64,000 nt of DNA. It comes from CAYMDP01 sp964389375 (GTDB taxonomy: Bacteria; Bdellovibrionota; Bdellovibrionia; Bdellovibrionales; UBA1609). The notes beneath the pieces were generated by a model. That model did no database searches and was not told the DNA's origin. It saw only the letters and a program-made list of their open reading frames with translations. The DNA lies in contig CAYMDP010000011.1 in the NCBI GenBank assembly GCA_964389375.1, forward strand, positions 6,880 through 70,879. Reading direction: 5' to 3'. The position numbers and the translations under genes are program-made. Below, one piece after another: positions 43,083 to 52,730 of the stretch (within the stretch, counting starts at the first letter, position 1; every line of letters begins with the position of its first letter).

Positions 43083-43864
43083 TCAAAAAGAATACTTCTC
43101 ATCGAAATGGATGCATTTTGGTGACCTTCGAAAATAAATTGGCATTCTGGATTTTTTCCGGCAGCACCCAATGCGTAAAGAATCGGGATGTAGTGCTCTA
43201 GACTTGGATGGGCCTGTTTAAAGAGCTTTTCAGATCCCAAAACCTCAGGCTTTATGAATTTTTCGAATTCTTTATTAACCAGCGCCTTTTTTGCAAGCTC
43301 ATCGAACTCTAGGGCCCAGTCATAAATAGGAGCATTTACATTCCACTGAATAGTTTTTAAGTTATGAACCAAATTTCCACTGGCAAGAATCAATACACCT
43401 TCAGACCTTAAAGACTGAAGTTCTTTTCCCAAATCGTAGTGTTCAGAAAAGTTCATCTTTTTGTTAAGACTTAATTGAGTCGTGGGGATGTCTCCTGCTG
43501 GATACATGTGAAAAAGCACTGACCAAGTTCCATGGTCTATCCCCCAGTCTTCTGAACCTGAGAAATGGGACGAATCTGAACTTACAATTTTTTCTGCGAG
43601 TTCGGGGGCGCCGACCGTCTTAAATCCCGTTTTGTAGAGCTCCTCAGGAAAGCCAAAAAAATCGTGGATTGTTTTAGGGTGCATGTGAGTCTGGACCAGA
43701 CTTGAGTCGGTTTCCCAGTGGGCGGAAACGGCCAAAATAGATCGAGGTCGGGGGATATCTTGCGCGAGTAGTTTCAGTGAATCAGTGAAGGCATTGTCTG
43801 CGATAATGTTCATTGGAGAGCCGTGACCGATAAAAACGACAGGCATTTGATTTGATTTTCTCAT
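43079..43864 (-). CDS. ygiD: YgiD-type extradiol dioxygenase
   Basis: 261 residues from ATG 43864; the frame is open to a TTG at 43948, and ATG 43846 is also possible. It matches the 4,5-DOPA extradiol dioxygenase YgiD: MPVVFIGHGSPMNII, ILAVSAHWETDSS, DWGIDHGTWSVLFHMYP and LILASGNLVHNLKTI. Candidate metal-binding His residues are in GHGSPM, SAHWE and GNLVHNL. The physiological substrate is not known. Convergent with the small membrane-protein gene. Confidence 0.9.
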   Translation of the reverse strand: MRKSNQMPVVFIGHGSPMNIIADNAFTDSLKLLAQDIPRPRSILAVSAHWETDSSLVQTHMHPKTIHDFFGFPEELYKTGFKTVGAPELAEKIVSSDSSHFSGSEDWGIDHGTWSVLFHMYPAGDIPTTQLSLNKKMNFSEHYDLGKELQSLRSEGVLILASGNLVHNLKTIQWNVNAPIYDWALEFDELAKKALVNKEFEKFIKPEVLGSEKLFKQAHPSLEHYIPILYALGAAGKNPECQFIFEGHQNASISMRSILFD

Positions 43865-44005
43865 AGTAAGGAGTGTATCAGGCCCTCCAGGTTCATCAAC
43901 AAAATCGACTGGGTCTAAGGTCGAATTCGCCTGAGCTGGCCTTCTCAACGGAGCGAAGCTAGATCAAAATAGAGTTTGACGAGATTTTAAGCCGGGGGAC
44001 CGTTT

Positions 44006-44686
44006 ATGAAAAATATTGGCCTGATTTGCATTTTGTTAAGTCTTGCTCCAGGTCTTGCCCATGCACAGTTTGGTGGCCGAAGTGTCTCCCTTCCAACTAC
44101 AGGAATTCAGGGAAGTGCCGGAATCGGATTCACAGATTTTTCTGTGGAGTCTCCCACTGCAGACTTTAAGTTGGATCGCGGCACTTATATTGCGGCCTCC
44201 GTCGAAAGAGGATTTGAGGTTTTTCATCTTTATTTGACTTTAAATCTAAGTCACTTGTCTGCAACAGGATCGGCTAATTATAACTATACCAACTTATCTT
44301 CAACCACGACCTACACGGCAAGTGACGTGAATATAGCGATGAAGATGTACGATCTAAGCATTGGATTAAAATGGAAGATCATCGATGGCTATTGGTTTCG
44401 ACCCTACATCGAGGGAGGCGGTCTTGGAGGCTACCATGAGGTTAGCTACACCTCGAAAAGTGCAGAGATCCAGGCTCAAGGGAATGATGCCAAAACTAAA
44501 GATGTCATTATGGGATCTGGTATTTACGCAGAGGGTGGAATTGAAGTGCAATTTAGTGATCGCTTTGGTGTAAAGATTGCCGCACGAAAGTCGGAATATA
44601 AAAGTAAAAATCTAGAGACTTTAGGCAACCGCCCACTTGATCTCTCTTATGAGACCTATTATCTTGCGGGTCTCTTAGGCTTCTAA
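44006..44686 (+). CDS. outer-membrane beta-barrel protein
   Basis: 226 residues. The signal peptide is MKNIGLICILLSLAPGLAHA. The mature part is a barrel of about eight strands (YIAASVERGFEVFHLYLTLN, RFGVKIAARKSEYKSKN) and ends YETYYLAGLLGF, with the C-terminal Phe of Bam substrates. GGGGGA precedes ATG 44006. It heads a plus-strand run with the haem protein and the MreB paralogue. No family recognised. Confidence 0.72.
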   Translation: MKNIGLICILLSLAPGLAHAQFGGRSVSLPTTGIQGSAGIGFTDFSVESPTADFKLDRGTYIAASVERGFEVFHLYLTLNLSHLSATGSANYNYTNLSSTTTYTASDVNIAMKMYDLSIGLKWKIIDGYWFRPYIEGGGLGGYHEVSYTSKSAEIQAQGNDAKTKDVIMGSGIYAEGGIEVQFSDRFGVKIAARKSEYKSKNLETLGNRPLDLSYETYYLAGLLGF

Positions 44687-44720
44687 GTCGCAGACAAAAA
44701 ATTAATTCGGAGTGCTTGAT

Positions 44721-45281
44721 ATGAAGTTTAGGACAATTTTTGGCATGGTCCTCTTAAGTCTCTGTTTAAGTCTTTATGGCGCACATCTTTCTGCTAAGAT
44801 TAATTCTGAGGTCGAGGCTGCAAAAGAAAAATTAAAGTCTTTTAATGTGATGAGAGAGTCCTTGGCCTCCACTTTGGATTCTCATAAAGGCCCGATCACT
44901 CCACAGACATTTCAGCAGGTCTGCATGCCCGTTGGGAAGGCCTTTAAAGACTGGGCAAAAGAAAATTCTTACTTGGCCAAACAAATTGCCGAGCGCAATA
45001 GGAATCCAGAACATAGACTTGAGGCTGAAGATATAAAAGTCTTTCGTTTGCTGACTGCAAAGGCGGACTTAGACTATTTTGTTCAACCGGTTGAGCAGCT
45101 CGATAGAAAAGGGCAGCAGCTTTACTACCGAATCCCCATGGCTTCATCTTGTCTTCACTGCCATGGCGAAAAAAGTAAGCGACCAGAATTTATAAAAGCA
45201 AAATACAAGCAAGATAAAGCCTACGGTTTTAAAGAAGGGGATCTGCGGGGTCTTTATTCGGTTTTTATACCTGCGAAATAG
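44721..45281 (+). CDS. Tll0287-like/DUF3365 haem-binding sensor-type protein
   Basis: 186 residues from ATG 44721. After an N-terminal signal or anchor (ILLSLCLSLYGAHLS-like), it has a helical domain with the Tll0287-like/DUF3365 features: FKDWAKENSYLAKQIAERNR, QQLYYRIPMASSCLHCHGEK (a CxxCH haem site) and LRGLYSVFIPAK. Such domains are periplasmic sensors of redox, often N-terminal to kinases; here the domain stands alone. Its gene is 16 nt before an MreB paralogue and may be cotranscribed. Confidence 0.8.
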   Translation: MKFRTIFGMVLLSLCLSLYGAHLSAKINSEVEAAKEKLKSFNVMRESLASTLDSHKGPITPQTFQQVCMPVGKAFKDWAKENSYLAKQIAERNRNPEHRLEAEDIKVFRLLTAKADLDYFVQPVEQLDRKGQQLYYRIPMASSCLHCHGEKSKRPEFIKAKYKQDKAYGFKEGDLRGLYSVFIPAK

Positions 45282-45297
45282 ATCTTTTGGGGGAATT

Positions 45298-46308
45298 GTG
45301 TCGGATGTTTACATTGATTTAGGAACGAGCAAGACTGTGATCTACCTAAAGGATCAGGGCCAAGTTTTTTCTGCACCGACCTTGCTGGCATTTCGCAAAC
45401 GAGATCAGGATAAATTTGAACTCAGAGCCGTGGGTGCAGATGCAAAGTCTATGTTAGGTCGAACACCGGACGACCTAAATGTGATAAAGCCTCTTCGTGA
45501 AGGTGTCGTTTCAGACTTTAATGGCGCAAAAATGATGTTGAAATCCTTTATGGCCCAAGTTCACAAACGAAACAAATGGCTTCGACCTCGAATCATTATT
45601 TCTTTGCCTTTCGAAGTCAGCAGGTTCGAAAGAGCGGCGGTAGAAAACCTTGGTTATGAATTAGGTGCAAGACAAGTTCATCTTATTGATGAGCCCATCG
45701 CCGCCGCGATGGGTGCGGGTCTTGAGGTCTTTTCTCCAAAAGGACACTTAGTCCTGGATATGGGAGCCGGAACGACAGAGGTGGCTGTTATTTCTATGGG
45801 TCAGATCATAAACGCGGCCGCCATTCGCTTGGGTGGAGATCATATCGATCAGGCCTTAATCGCACTTTTAAAAGATCAGTATAGTTTTCATATCGGAGAG
45901 CAAACGGCGGAACAGTTAAAAATTCAACTGGCCTGTGCAAGACCAGATTCAAATTGGGACTCTCGAATTTTTATCGGCGGATTTAACTTAAAAAAAGGAA
46001 ATCCTGACCGCATTGGATTGAGCTCTAAAGATATATTTCCTGCCATTGACTTGGTTTTGCGCCAGATTCTTGTGAAGGTCAGGGCAGCCCTTGAGCAATG
46101 TCCACCCGAAATTTCTGCGGATATAGCCGATCATGGTTTGATTTTGACAGGAGGGGGATCTTTGATTCGCGGGCTTGAAGGCAGATTTCGTGAGGAATTA
46201 GCTTTGCCCGTAACTCTTTGTTTTGATCCGATTGCGGCCGTGGCTCTTGGAGGAGCTAAGGCGCTTCAAGATCGATCCATTCTAGAGCGGGTCAGAAGGG
46301 CTTCTTAG
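45298..46308 (+). CDS. MreB-like bacterial actin paralogue
   Basis: 336 residues. Actin fold with phosphate-1 loop DLGTSKTVIYLKDQG (near the N-terminus), phosphate-2 loop VLDMGAGTTEVAVISMG (about 155-171) and adenosine loop LTGGGSLIRGLEGRF (about 281-295). IDEPIAAAMGAGL is the MreB hallmark. No mreC, mreD or rod-complex genes lie near, so it is a stand-alone copy. Bdellovibrio carries a second MreB that is needed in its growth cycle, which is a possible comparator. Start GTG 45298, with GGGGG 6 nt upstream. Its role beside a haem sensor is unknown. Confidence 0.88.
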   Translation: MSDVYIDLGTSKTVIYLKDQGQVFSAPTLLAFRKRDQDKFELRAVGADAKSMLGRTPDDLNVIKPLREGVVSDFNGAKMMLKSFMAQVHKRNKWLRPRIIISLPFEVSRFERAAVENLGYELGARQVHLIDEPIAAAMGAGLEVFSPKGHLVLDMGAGTTEVAVISMGQIINAAAIRLGGDHIDQALIALLKDQYSFHIGEQTAEQLKIQLACARPDSNWDSRIFIGGFNLKKGNPDRIGLSSKDIFPAIDLVLRQILVKVRAALEQCPPEISADIADHGLILTGGGSLIRGLEGRFREELALPVTLCFDPIAAVALGGAKALQDRSILERVRRAS

Positions 46309-46326
46309 TTAAAAGCGTTCTACTTT

Positions 46327-46710
46327 TCAGCGGAATCCACAGCGTAGACTTACGGACTCATCTCCCACTTGAAGCTGAATGGCCTCACCCAGGCGTTGAA
46401 CGGATGTTTGAGCAAAAGAGACAGAGACATCCCCTTTAGACAAAACAACATTTAAATCCATGATTCCAGAACACTCTTGATCTCCGCTGCCCGCAGGACA
46501 AATTTCGTTTAAAGTCGCGGAGAACACAAAGCCGTGGAATGAATCTTCTGTTCTCATGTATGAATCTATAAGTAGATTTGGAGAGACATCGTCAAAGTCC
46601 CCTTTATTGTATCGGAGTTCACAGAGAGCTTGCTTTGGGGTCTGTTCTGCGGCGATTAAACTAAGAGTCGGCAGAAATCCTAAAAGAACAAGAATTAACA
46701 ATTTATTCAT
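46327..46710 (-). CDS. small secreted protein, unknown
   Basis: 127 residues from ATG 46710, which a GGGAGGG site precedes; the longer frame to 46758 is less likely. The signal peptide is MNKLLILVLLGFLPTLSLIA. The mature domain has cysteines in LCELRYNKGDF, NEICPAGSGDQECSG and SLRCGFR, likely disulfide-bonded. No family recognised. Convergent with the MreB paralogue. Confidence 0.62.
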   Translation of the reverse strand: MNKLLILVLLGFLPTLSLIAAEQTPKQALCELRYNKGDFDDVSPNLLIDSYMRTEDSFHGFVFSATLNEICPAGSGDQECSGIMDLNVVLSKGDVSVSFAQTSVQRLGEAIQLQVGDESVSLRCGFR

Positions 46711-46791
46711 ACATATCCCTCCCAAAGGAAACTCGCCAAAGCCTATGCGAGGTATCATGGACTGAGAAGCAAAATGGCTTGAACGAAAAAT

Positions 46792-48459
46792 TTATAAAGG
46801 CGTCCCGCCTGTGATTTTTCTAATGATCCAAGCGCTTTCGCCAATAATCCAGAGTTCGATCAAAAGCAAAAGCGCAGAGAAGCTCGCTAAGAGCAGACTA
46901 CCGGATAGATAAAAACTGATGATATTTGCAATCAGTCCGATAGCAGTAATCACTATTAAGATTAAAGCTGGGATTAAAAAGCTAAGTGCTGGACGGCCCA
47001 GTCTTAACAAGTAGACCGAAATCACAATCATAGAGAGTGCAGCAAGCATTTGGTTGGTGGCGCCGAAGAGCGGCCATAAGACAAGTCCACCTTGGCCCTG
47101 CTTCTCGATAAAAACCAAAAGTGCGGCCGTTAAAATGGCAACACAGGCCGAGACATATCGATTTTGTAGAGAGCGAATATTCCAGGACTCTCCGAGCTCT
47201 TCTAGGACATGGCGCTGAATTCTGGCCGCAGTATCTAAGCTTGTGGCGGCAAAACTGATGATCAAAACGGCAATCATTGTGCTCGCAAAGGACTCAGGAA
47301 TTCCGACTCCAGCTAAGAACCGACTTGAGCCCAAAACAAAAGCAGTGATAGCCGAAGACAGGCCCTGAGCCGATGCCCAGTCTCCGTAGTGCTGATGCCA
47401 AGCTTCGAATGAATCAAATCCAGCCATCACCGCAAGAGTCGCTAAAAGAGCAAGTAGCCCTTCGCCAAGCATTCCGCCGTAGCCAACCGTGCGGGCATCG
47501 GACCATTTTGCGACTTGTTTGCTACTCGTTCCACTGCTCACTAAGCCATGAAATCCACTGATTGCTCCACATGCAATGGTAATAAACAAAAACGGAATCC
47601 AAGAGGGAGCACCGACGGGATTTAGATTAAAGGCAGGAGCAACAATTTCTGGCTGAACAATAAATAATCCGGCAAAAAGTGCGGCAAGCCCAACAAAAAG
47701 TTGATGACTATTGATGTAATCCCTCGGCTGAAGAAGAAGCCAAACGGGGAGAATGCTTGCGATAAGACTGTAAACCAAGAGAAAGCAAATCCACACAACC
47801 CGTTCGGACTCTCCAACCAAAGGCTCAAGCGAAATCGGAAACAGCGTTCCAAGGTAGATCATAAAAAATAAAAGAAGAAGAGCTAAGATTGAGGGCCAAA
47901 ACAAACTTCTGCGTTTTTTGTAGCCCCAATAGCCCATGGCAAGAGCAATAATAATTTCGAAATTCACCGGCAAGACACTGGCCGGAAAACTAATAAAGAG
48001 GTTTGCTATGACTAAAGAAAAAACTGCGATCACCAACCAAACTAAAAAGAAGGTCACCACAAGAAATAAATTCCGGACTCTTGGGCCCAGAATATTTTCT
48101 GTCACCTGCCCGATCGATCGACCTTTGTGCTTCATTGACACCACGAGGCTTCCAAGGTCGTGAGCGGCTCCCATAAAGATCGTGCCCAGAACAATCCAAA
48201 TTAGGGCTGGAACCCAGCCCCAAATGACCGCAACGGCCGGGCCCACGATCGGTGCAGCCCCCGCAATCGAAGAATAGTGGTGTCCGAACAAAACCCATTT
48301 TGGAGTTGGGACATAATCAATGTCGTCTCGAAACTGTTCTGCTGGCGTAGGTCCCTGCTGATCCAAATCGAAAACGCGGTGAGATAGATACCGAGAATAA
48401 AAACGATAGGCCAAAAAGAAACTTACCATTACAAAAAGCGCAATTCCAGCGGCGTTCAT
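46792..48459 (-). CDS. cstA: CstA-family carbon starvation/peptide transporter
   Basis: 555 residues with many membrane helices. The family pattern includes DIDYVPTPKWVLFGHHYSSI, AGAAPIVGPAVAVIWGW and LVVSMKHKGRSIGQV. It is shorter than E. coli CstA (about 700). CstA proteins take up pyruvate or peptides under starvation. The gene overlaps the upstream symporter by 4 nt. Confidence 0.88.
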   Translation of the reverse strand: MNAAGIALFVMVSFFLAYRFYSRYLSHRVFDLDQQGPTPAEQFRDDIDYVPTPKWVLFGHHYSSIAGAAPIVGPAVAVIWGWVPALIWIVLGTIFMGAAHDLGSLVVSMKHKGRSIGQVTENILGPRVRNLFLVVTFFLVWLVIAVFSLVIANLFISFPASVLPVNFEIIIALAMGYWGYKKRRSLFWPSILALLLLFFMIYLGTLFPISLEPLVGESERVVWICFLLVYSLIASILPVWLLLQPRDYINSHQLFVGLAALFAGLFIVQPEIVAPAFNLNPVGAPSWIPFLFITIACGAISGFHGLVSSGTSSKQVAKWSDARTVGYGGMLGEGLLALLATLAVMAGFDSFEAWHQHYGDWASAQGLSSAITAFVLGSSRFLAGVGIPESFASTMIAVLIISFAATSLDTAARIQRHVLEELGESWNIRSLQNRYVSACVAILTAALLVFIEKQGQGGLVLWPLFGATNQMLAALSMIVISVYLLRLGRPALSFLIPALILIVITAIGLIANIISFYLSGSLLLASFSALLLLIELWIIGESAWIIRKITGGTPL

Positions 48460-49823
48460 TGAACCTCCATATTTTTCTGAATTCGCCCTAAAGCAAAATA
48501 AGCCAGTCCCGACAAAAGAATACTAAGCAAAAAGGGAGAAGAAAGATTTAAGACATATTTGGCAATGGGGGTGCTTACTAAACCGACCAGCAAGGCGGCC
48601 AAAGCCGATTGCATTCCGCCAAAAGAGGTCCAAAGGCCTACAAGAGTTATAATTAATATTCCAGCAGTTCCAAAGGTGGAGGCGATTTCCAAAAGAGCGT
48701 AGATTCCCTCGGCATAAGTCGCAAGAATATAGGCGGCAAGACCCGCCGCAAGGACGACCAATCTTGAAGTTAATATTTTTGAGCGGTGACCTTCGATCTT
48801 AAATCGAGGAACTAAAAAATTATGACTAATCAAGGCAGCGACCGCCAATAATATACTATCTAGAGTTGCAAGTAAGGCAGAGATTAAGGCTCCAGCAAAG
48901 ATTCCAACTAAGACCGGAGACATATAGGTTTTAGCGAGCTGAATTAAAAACTGCTCGGAATCGCCCTCGACTTGAATTAACTGAGGTCCGATCAATCCCA
49001 GGAAAACAGGAATCAAACCGAATCCAATGTAAATTGCAGCTCCAACATAACAGGCCTTTACAGCAATTGTTTTGCTTCGTGCTGCAAAAATTCTTGAGAT
49101 AATTTCTTGAGCGACCAAGGAGCCAAAAATAGGAATGGCCCAGCGATCAATTCTTTCGAGCCAACTTTCATTTTGTCCTAAAATCGACCATCGCTCTGGA
49201 GAAATCTGACTCAGGCTGTGATTCCAATCCGGAACATTTAAAAAGATCACCACAAACAAGATCATAAGACCCACTCCGATCACGACGGCCTGAACTAGGT
49301 CGGTGATCATATCCCCCATCAGTCCGCCCAAAAGCGTGTAGGAGATGACACAAACCGTTCCAATTAAAAGAGTTGTGTCGAGATCTAAATTTGTCGTGGC
49401 ACTGATCACTTGTCCGAAGGCTCGAAGTTGTGCTGCGGCCCAGATTAAAGAGGATAAAGATAAAATCCAGACGGCGAGTTGCTCAACAGGTGCACCAAAT
49501 CGATCTTTGTAAAAGTCAGATAAGGTCATATATTTTTTGTTCCACATGCGACCCGCGATCAACAATCCAGAGAGGACCAGACAAAGGCTATATCCAAAGG
49601 GATCTGCGCGACTTCCGCTAAGACCCTCGGCATAAACGGCCCCGGAAGACCCAATGCAGGTTTCGGCGCCAAACCAAGTTGCGAATAAAGAAACTGCCAC
49701 AACAATTAAAGGAAAGCTTCGCCCGGCGACAAGGTAATCGGCTTCAGATTTGATTTTGCGCGAAATGTAAAAACAAAGCGCAAACTGAAGGAAAAGATAA
49801 ATAATTAGGGTAGTTAGCGTCAC
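48456..49823 (-). CDS. sodium:solute symporter (SSS) family protein
   Basis: 455 residues, about 13 membrane helices, with ADYLVAGRSFPLIVVAVSLF near the start and VAQEIISRIFAARSKTIAVK further on, typical of SSS transporters. The substrate is unknown. It overlaps CstA by 4 nt, so translation is coupled. Both being uptake systems suggests a joint role in scavenging small carbon compounds. Confidence 0.85.
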   Translation of the reverse strand: MTLTTLIIYLFLQFALCFYISRKIKSEADYLVAGRSFPLIVVAVSLFATWFGAETCIGSSGAVYAEGLSGSRADPFGYSLCLVLSGLLIAGRMWNKKYMTLSDFYKDRFGAPVEQLAVWILSLSSLIWAAAQLRAFGQVISATTNLDLDTTLLIGTVCVISYTLLGGLMGDMITDLVQAVVIGVGLMILFVVIFLNVPDWNHSLSQISPERWSILGQNESWLERIDRWAIPIFGSLVAQEIISRIFAARSKTIAVKACYVGAAIYIGFGLIPVFLGLIGPQLIQVEGDSEQFLIQLAKTYMSPVLVGIFAGALISALLATLDSILLAVAALISHNFLVPRFKIEGHRSKILTSRLVVLAAGLAAYILATYAEGIYALLEIASTFGTAGILIITLVGLWTSFGGMQSALAALLVGLVSTPIAKYVLNLSSPFLLSILLSGLAYFALGRIQKNMEVQ

Positions 49824-49947
49824 ACTCGAGGGTTAACGCAAAGTGATTTTGATGTCATTCGGAATCTAAAAGGCTTCGCAAGGACTTGCGCATTTTTAAT
49901 ATCTAAACCAGCATTAAGACGAATCGCATCTTTAGAGAGGAATAATC

Positions 49948-50463
49948 ATGACAAAATTTCTGTTGGGCTTTGTGTTTTTTTCTCTTCAGGCCGGTGCCGA
50001 ACTAATGACCGTTCCTTTTGTGGATTTGGGAAAATACGCAGGGACCTGGTATCAGATTGCAAGAAACCCAGTTTTTTTTGAAAACGGCTGTGTTTGCTCT
50101 CGGCAGGTTCTTAGCCCGAATGAAGGCGGATCGATCGGAGTTTACAATACTTGCAACGATCAAACTCCCTCTGGGACTTTAGAGGAAATTCGAGGGACGG
50201 CGGTTGTTGACAATCCTGGAAGCAATTCAAAGTTGACCGTGGATTTCGGACTTCCGTTTAAGGGATCTTATTGGGTGATTGGCCTAGATGAAGACTATCG
50301 CTACGCGGTTGTCTCTGAACCTAGAAAAAGTGTTCTTTATATCCTTTCAAAGACACCAAGCCTTGAATCTGCACTTTATGATGAGGCTTTAAGCCTTGCC
50401 CAGGCACAAGTCGATACTTCTCGGCTGACCAAGACACTACAAGAGGGATGTCAGTATCCATAA
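49948..50463 (+). CDS. Blc-type lipocalin (second copy)
   Basis: 171 residues. Signal peptide, then YAGTWYQIARNPVFFENGC (GxW), NPGSNSKLTVDFGLPFKGSY and the closing YRYAVVSEPRKSVLYILSKT. Cysteines at CVCSRQV and YNTCNDQ suggest a disulfide. It is a paralogue of the lipocalin at 37086. It may be cotranscribed with the secreted zincin behind it (36 nt). Confidence 0.87.
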   Translation: MTKFLLGFVFFSLQAGAELMTVPFVDLGKYAGTWYQIARNPVFFENGCVCSRQVLSPNEGGSIGVYNTCNDQTPSGTLEEIRGTAVVDNPGSNSKLTVDFGLPFKGSYWVIGLDEDYRYAVVSEPRKSVLYILSKTPSLESALYDEALSLAQAQVDTSRLTKTLQEGCQYP

Positions 50464-50499
50464 TTTTTAATTTAAAAGGATTTCACCAGGGAGGGACAA

Positions 50500-51396
50500 A
50501 TGAAATCACTAATTCTGGCCGGACTTTTAGGCCTTTCATTTATGGCACAAGCAAGTTGGCTTGATCCGAACTCGATTCGTAAAGATCTTGCGCCGATTAA
50601 GGCCTCACAATCCAACATGAGCGAAACTGAATTTAATGGCATTTTGGCCAATATTCAAAAGTCCTATGAGCCACTAGTCGCAAATTTAGGTGGAAAGCTT
50701 AACGTATCCGGAAATTGGAAAGACGAAAAGCTAAACGCAGCAGCAGGTCAAATGTTTGGGACCTGGAGGGTGATTATCACTGGGGGCTTGGCTCGCAGGC
50801 CCGAACTGACTCCAGATGCATTCACTTTAATCCTTTGCCATGAACTAGGACATCATCTTGGCGGCTTTGCGATTGCTCCTCAGCGGACACCTTTCGAAGC
50901 GCCTTGGGCCTCGAATGAAGGACAAGCGGATTATTTTTCGACTCAGGTTTGTGCGCGAAAGATTTGGGGAGCAGACCTAGAGGTGAACGCAGGCTTTAGA
51001 GATAAGGCGAGTGATAAAGTTCGACTTCAGTGTGACTCGGTTTGGTTTAATATAGAGGATCAAAACCTGTGCTACCGCACTCTTGCCGCCGTAAAGTCGA
51101 TGACGACGACAATGGCGGTTTTAACCGAGCGACCGATTCCAGAATTAGAGACCCCGGATGAATCCAAAGTTGATCAGACAGATCATGGTCATCCGATGCC
51201 TCAGTGCCGAATGGATACGGCTGTTCAAGGCGCATTATGTATGGCCGCCTTTAACGAAGGACTGATTCCTGGAAAAGGATTTAATCCCATCGATAGTGGT
51301 GAGGCAGAAGAAGAGGCCGCGCTTTTTTCTTGCACCCACTTGTCTGGATTTTCAGTCGGCTTAAGGCCTGCATGTTGGTTTAAATCCAGAATGTAA
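50500..51396 (+). CDS. secreted zincin-type metallopeptidase
   Basis: 298 residues. The signal peptide ends AQA-SW. HELGHH (H114, E115, H118) is followed at 140 by EGQADYF, giving the HExxH...E/D geometry of gluzincins; E140 is the likely third ligand. Several cysteines follow. It should cut peptides outside the inner membrane, though the target is unknown. GGGAGGGAC precedes ATG 50500. It is 36 nt after the lipocalin gene. Confidence 0.75.
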   Translation: MKSLILAGLLGLSFMAQASWLDPNSIRKDLAPIKASQSNMSETEFNGILANIQKSYEPLVANLGGKLNVSGNWKDEKLNAAAGQMFGTWRVIITGGLARRPELTPDAFTLILCHELGHHLGGFAIAPQRTPFEAPWASNEGQADYFSTQVCARKIWGADLEVNAGFRDKASDKVRLQCDSVWFNIEDQNLCYRTLAAVKSMTTTMAVLTERPIPELETPDESKVDQTDHGHPMPQCRMDTAVQGALCMAAFNEGLIPGKGFNPIDSGEAEEEAALFSCTHLSGFSVGLRPACWFKSRM

Positions 51397-51403
51397 GTTG
51401 GGA

Positions 51404-52720
51404 TTAAAATATTAGAAGCCCGAGTCCAATCACTGCGCCACTAGCGAAAAGAGTGATCAAACAATAGCCCATAATATCTTTGGCCTTAAGCCCCGCTAAG
51501 GCCAAGACGGGTAGGGCCCAGAAGGGTTGAATCAAATTTGTCCAGGCATCGCCCCAAGCGACAGCCATCGAAACCCGAGCGATATCTGCCTTAAGTTCGA
51601 TCGCAGCAGGAAGAATGACGGTCGACTGCAGGGCCCATTGTCCTCCTCCGGAGGGAACAAAAATATTGACCAGCCCCGCACTTAAAAAAGAAAACAAGGG
51701 CAGAGTTGTGGCGGTCGAAATTTCAACAAACCAAAGCGAAATGTCTTTCGCAATTCCAGATCCCAGCATCATTCCCATAATTCCTGCATAGAATGGAAAT
51801 TGAATAATGATCCCAGAGGACCCTTTGACCGCTTCATTTAGACTATTTAAAAATCTTCGAGGGGTTTTATGAAGCAATAGTCCTAAAAACAAAAATGCAA
51901 AGTTAAGAGAATTTAGATTTAGGCCAGATCTGCTGTTGTAAAAAAGAAGTCCCAAGAACCCAAGACCCATCAGGCCGATTGAAAGTGAAAGGAATCGACT
52001 GTGTTCAAGATGATCTGCGGGTCTATCGATGGAATAAGTTGTCGCAGTTTCAAGGGGCTCTTGGAGCTTAATCTTTACTGGAGAAGTTTTCTCACCCATC
52101 ATCAACCGATTCAAAATCGGAATTGTGATAAAAAGAGCGAGAAGGATCAGAAGATTAAATCTAGAGAATATTGTGTCAGAAGTTGAAATTAGCCCGATCA
52201 GCTCTTGGTTGAAATGACCTTCCGTCGCAATGACAAGGGGGACCGATCCTGAAAGTCCTCCATGCCACACAATAAAACCGGAATAAGCACTTGCGACTAA
52301 AAGGGCATAATTAATATCTGGAATTCGTTTTGCGATTTCTTTCGCAAATAAAGCCCCAATCACAAGGCCGAAGCCCCAATTTAACCAACTTGCAGTCAAA
52401 GAAACCAGACTAATAACAAGGATTGCGTTCCCAGGATTATGGATAAGGCTTGCCACTTTTTGCACGATTTTTTTAAAGAGATCGGTGTGAGCCAAAACAA
52501 ATCCCGTGACGAGGACTAAGACCATTTGCATGCTAAACTCTAGAAGTTGCCAAAACCCCGAGCCCCAATGCATAAGCATTGAGCTTAGGTTTTGCCCATC
52601 CTTTAAAACACCTAATCCAAACATAAGAAGTGTCAAAAGAAGCACTAAAACGAAGGGATCAGGCAGAAGTCGCTCAACAAGACGAGTCGAATGTTGGGTC
52701 AGTCGATTAAACCAATTCAT
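51404..52720 (-). CDS. atoE: AtoE-type short-chain fatty acid transporter
   Basis: 438 residues from ATG 52720, which AGGAG precedes; the longer frame into the DUF4336 gene is not used. About 11-12 membrane helices with WFNRLTQHSTRLVERLLPDP, NWGFGLVIGALFAKEIAKRI and FVPSGGGQWALQSTVILPAA, matching AtoE. It would import acetoacetate, butyrate or the like. It is 10 nt after the DUF4336 gene on the same strand. Confidence 0.87.
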   Translation of the reverse strand: MNWFNRLTQHSTRLVERLLPDPFVLVLLLTLLMFGLGVLKDGQNLSSMLMHWGSGFWQLLEFSMQMVLVLVTGFVLAHTDLFKKIVQKVASLIHNPGNAILVISLVSLTASWLNWGFGLVIGALFAKEIAKRIPDINYALLVASAYSGFIVWHGGLSGSVPLVIATEGHFNQELIGLISTSDTIFSRFNLLILLALFITIPILNRLMMGEKTSPVKIKLQEPLETATTYSIDRPADHLEHSRFLSLSIGLMGLGFLGLLFYNSRSGLNLNSLNFAFLFLGLLLHKTPRRFLNSLNEAVKGSSGIIIQFPFYAGIMGMMLGSGIAKDISLWFVEISTATTLPLFSFLSAGLVNIFVPSGGGQWALQSTVILPAAIELKADIARVSMAVAWGDAWTNLIQPFWALPVLALAGLKAKDIMGYCLITLFASGAVIGLGLLIF

Positions 52721-52730
52721 AGACTTACTC

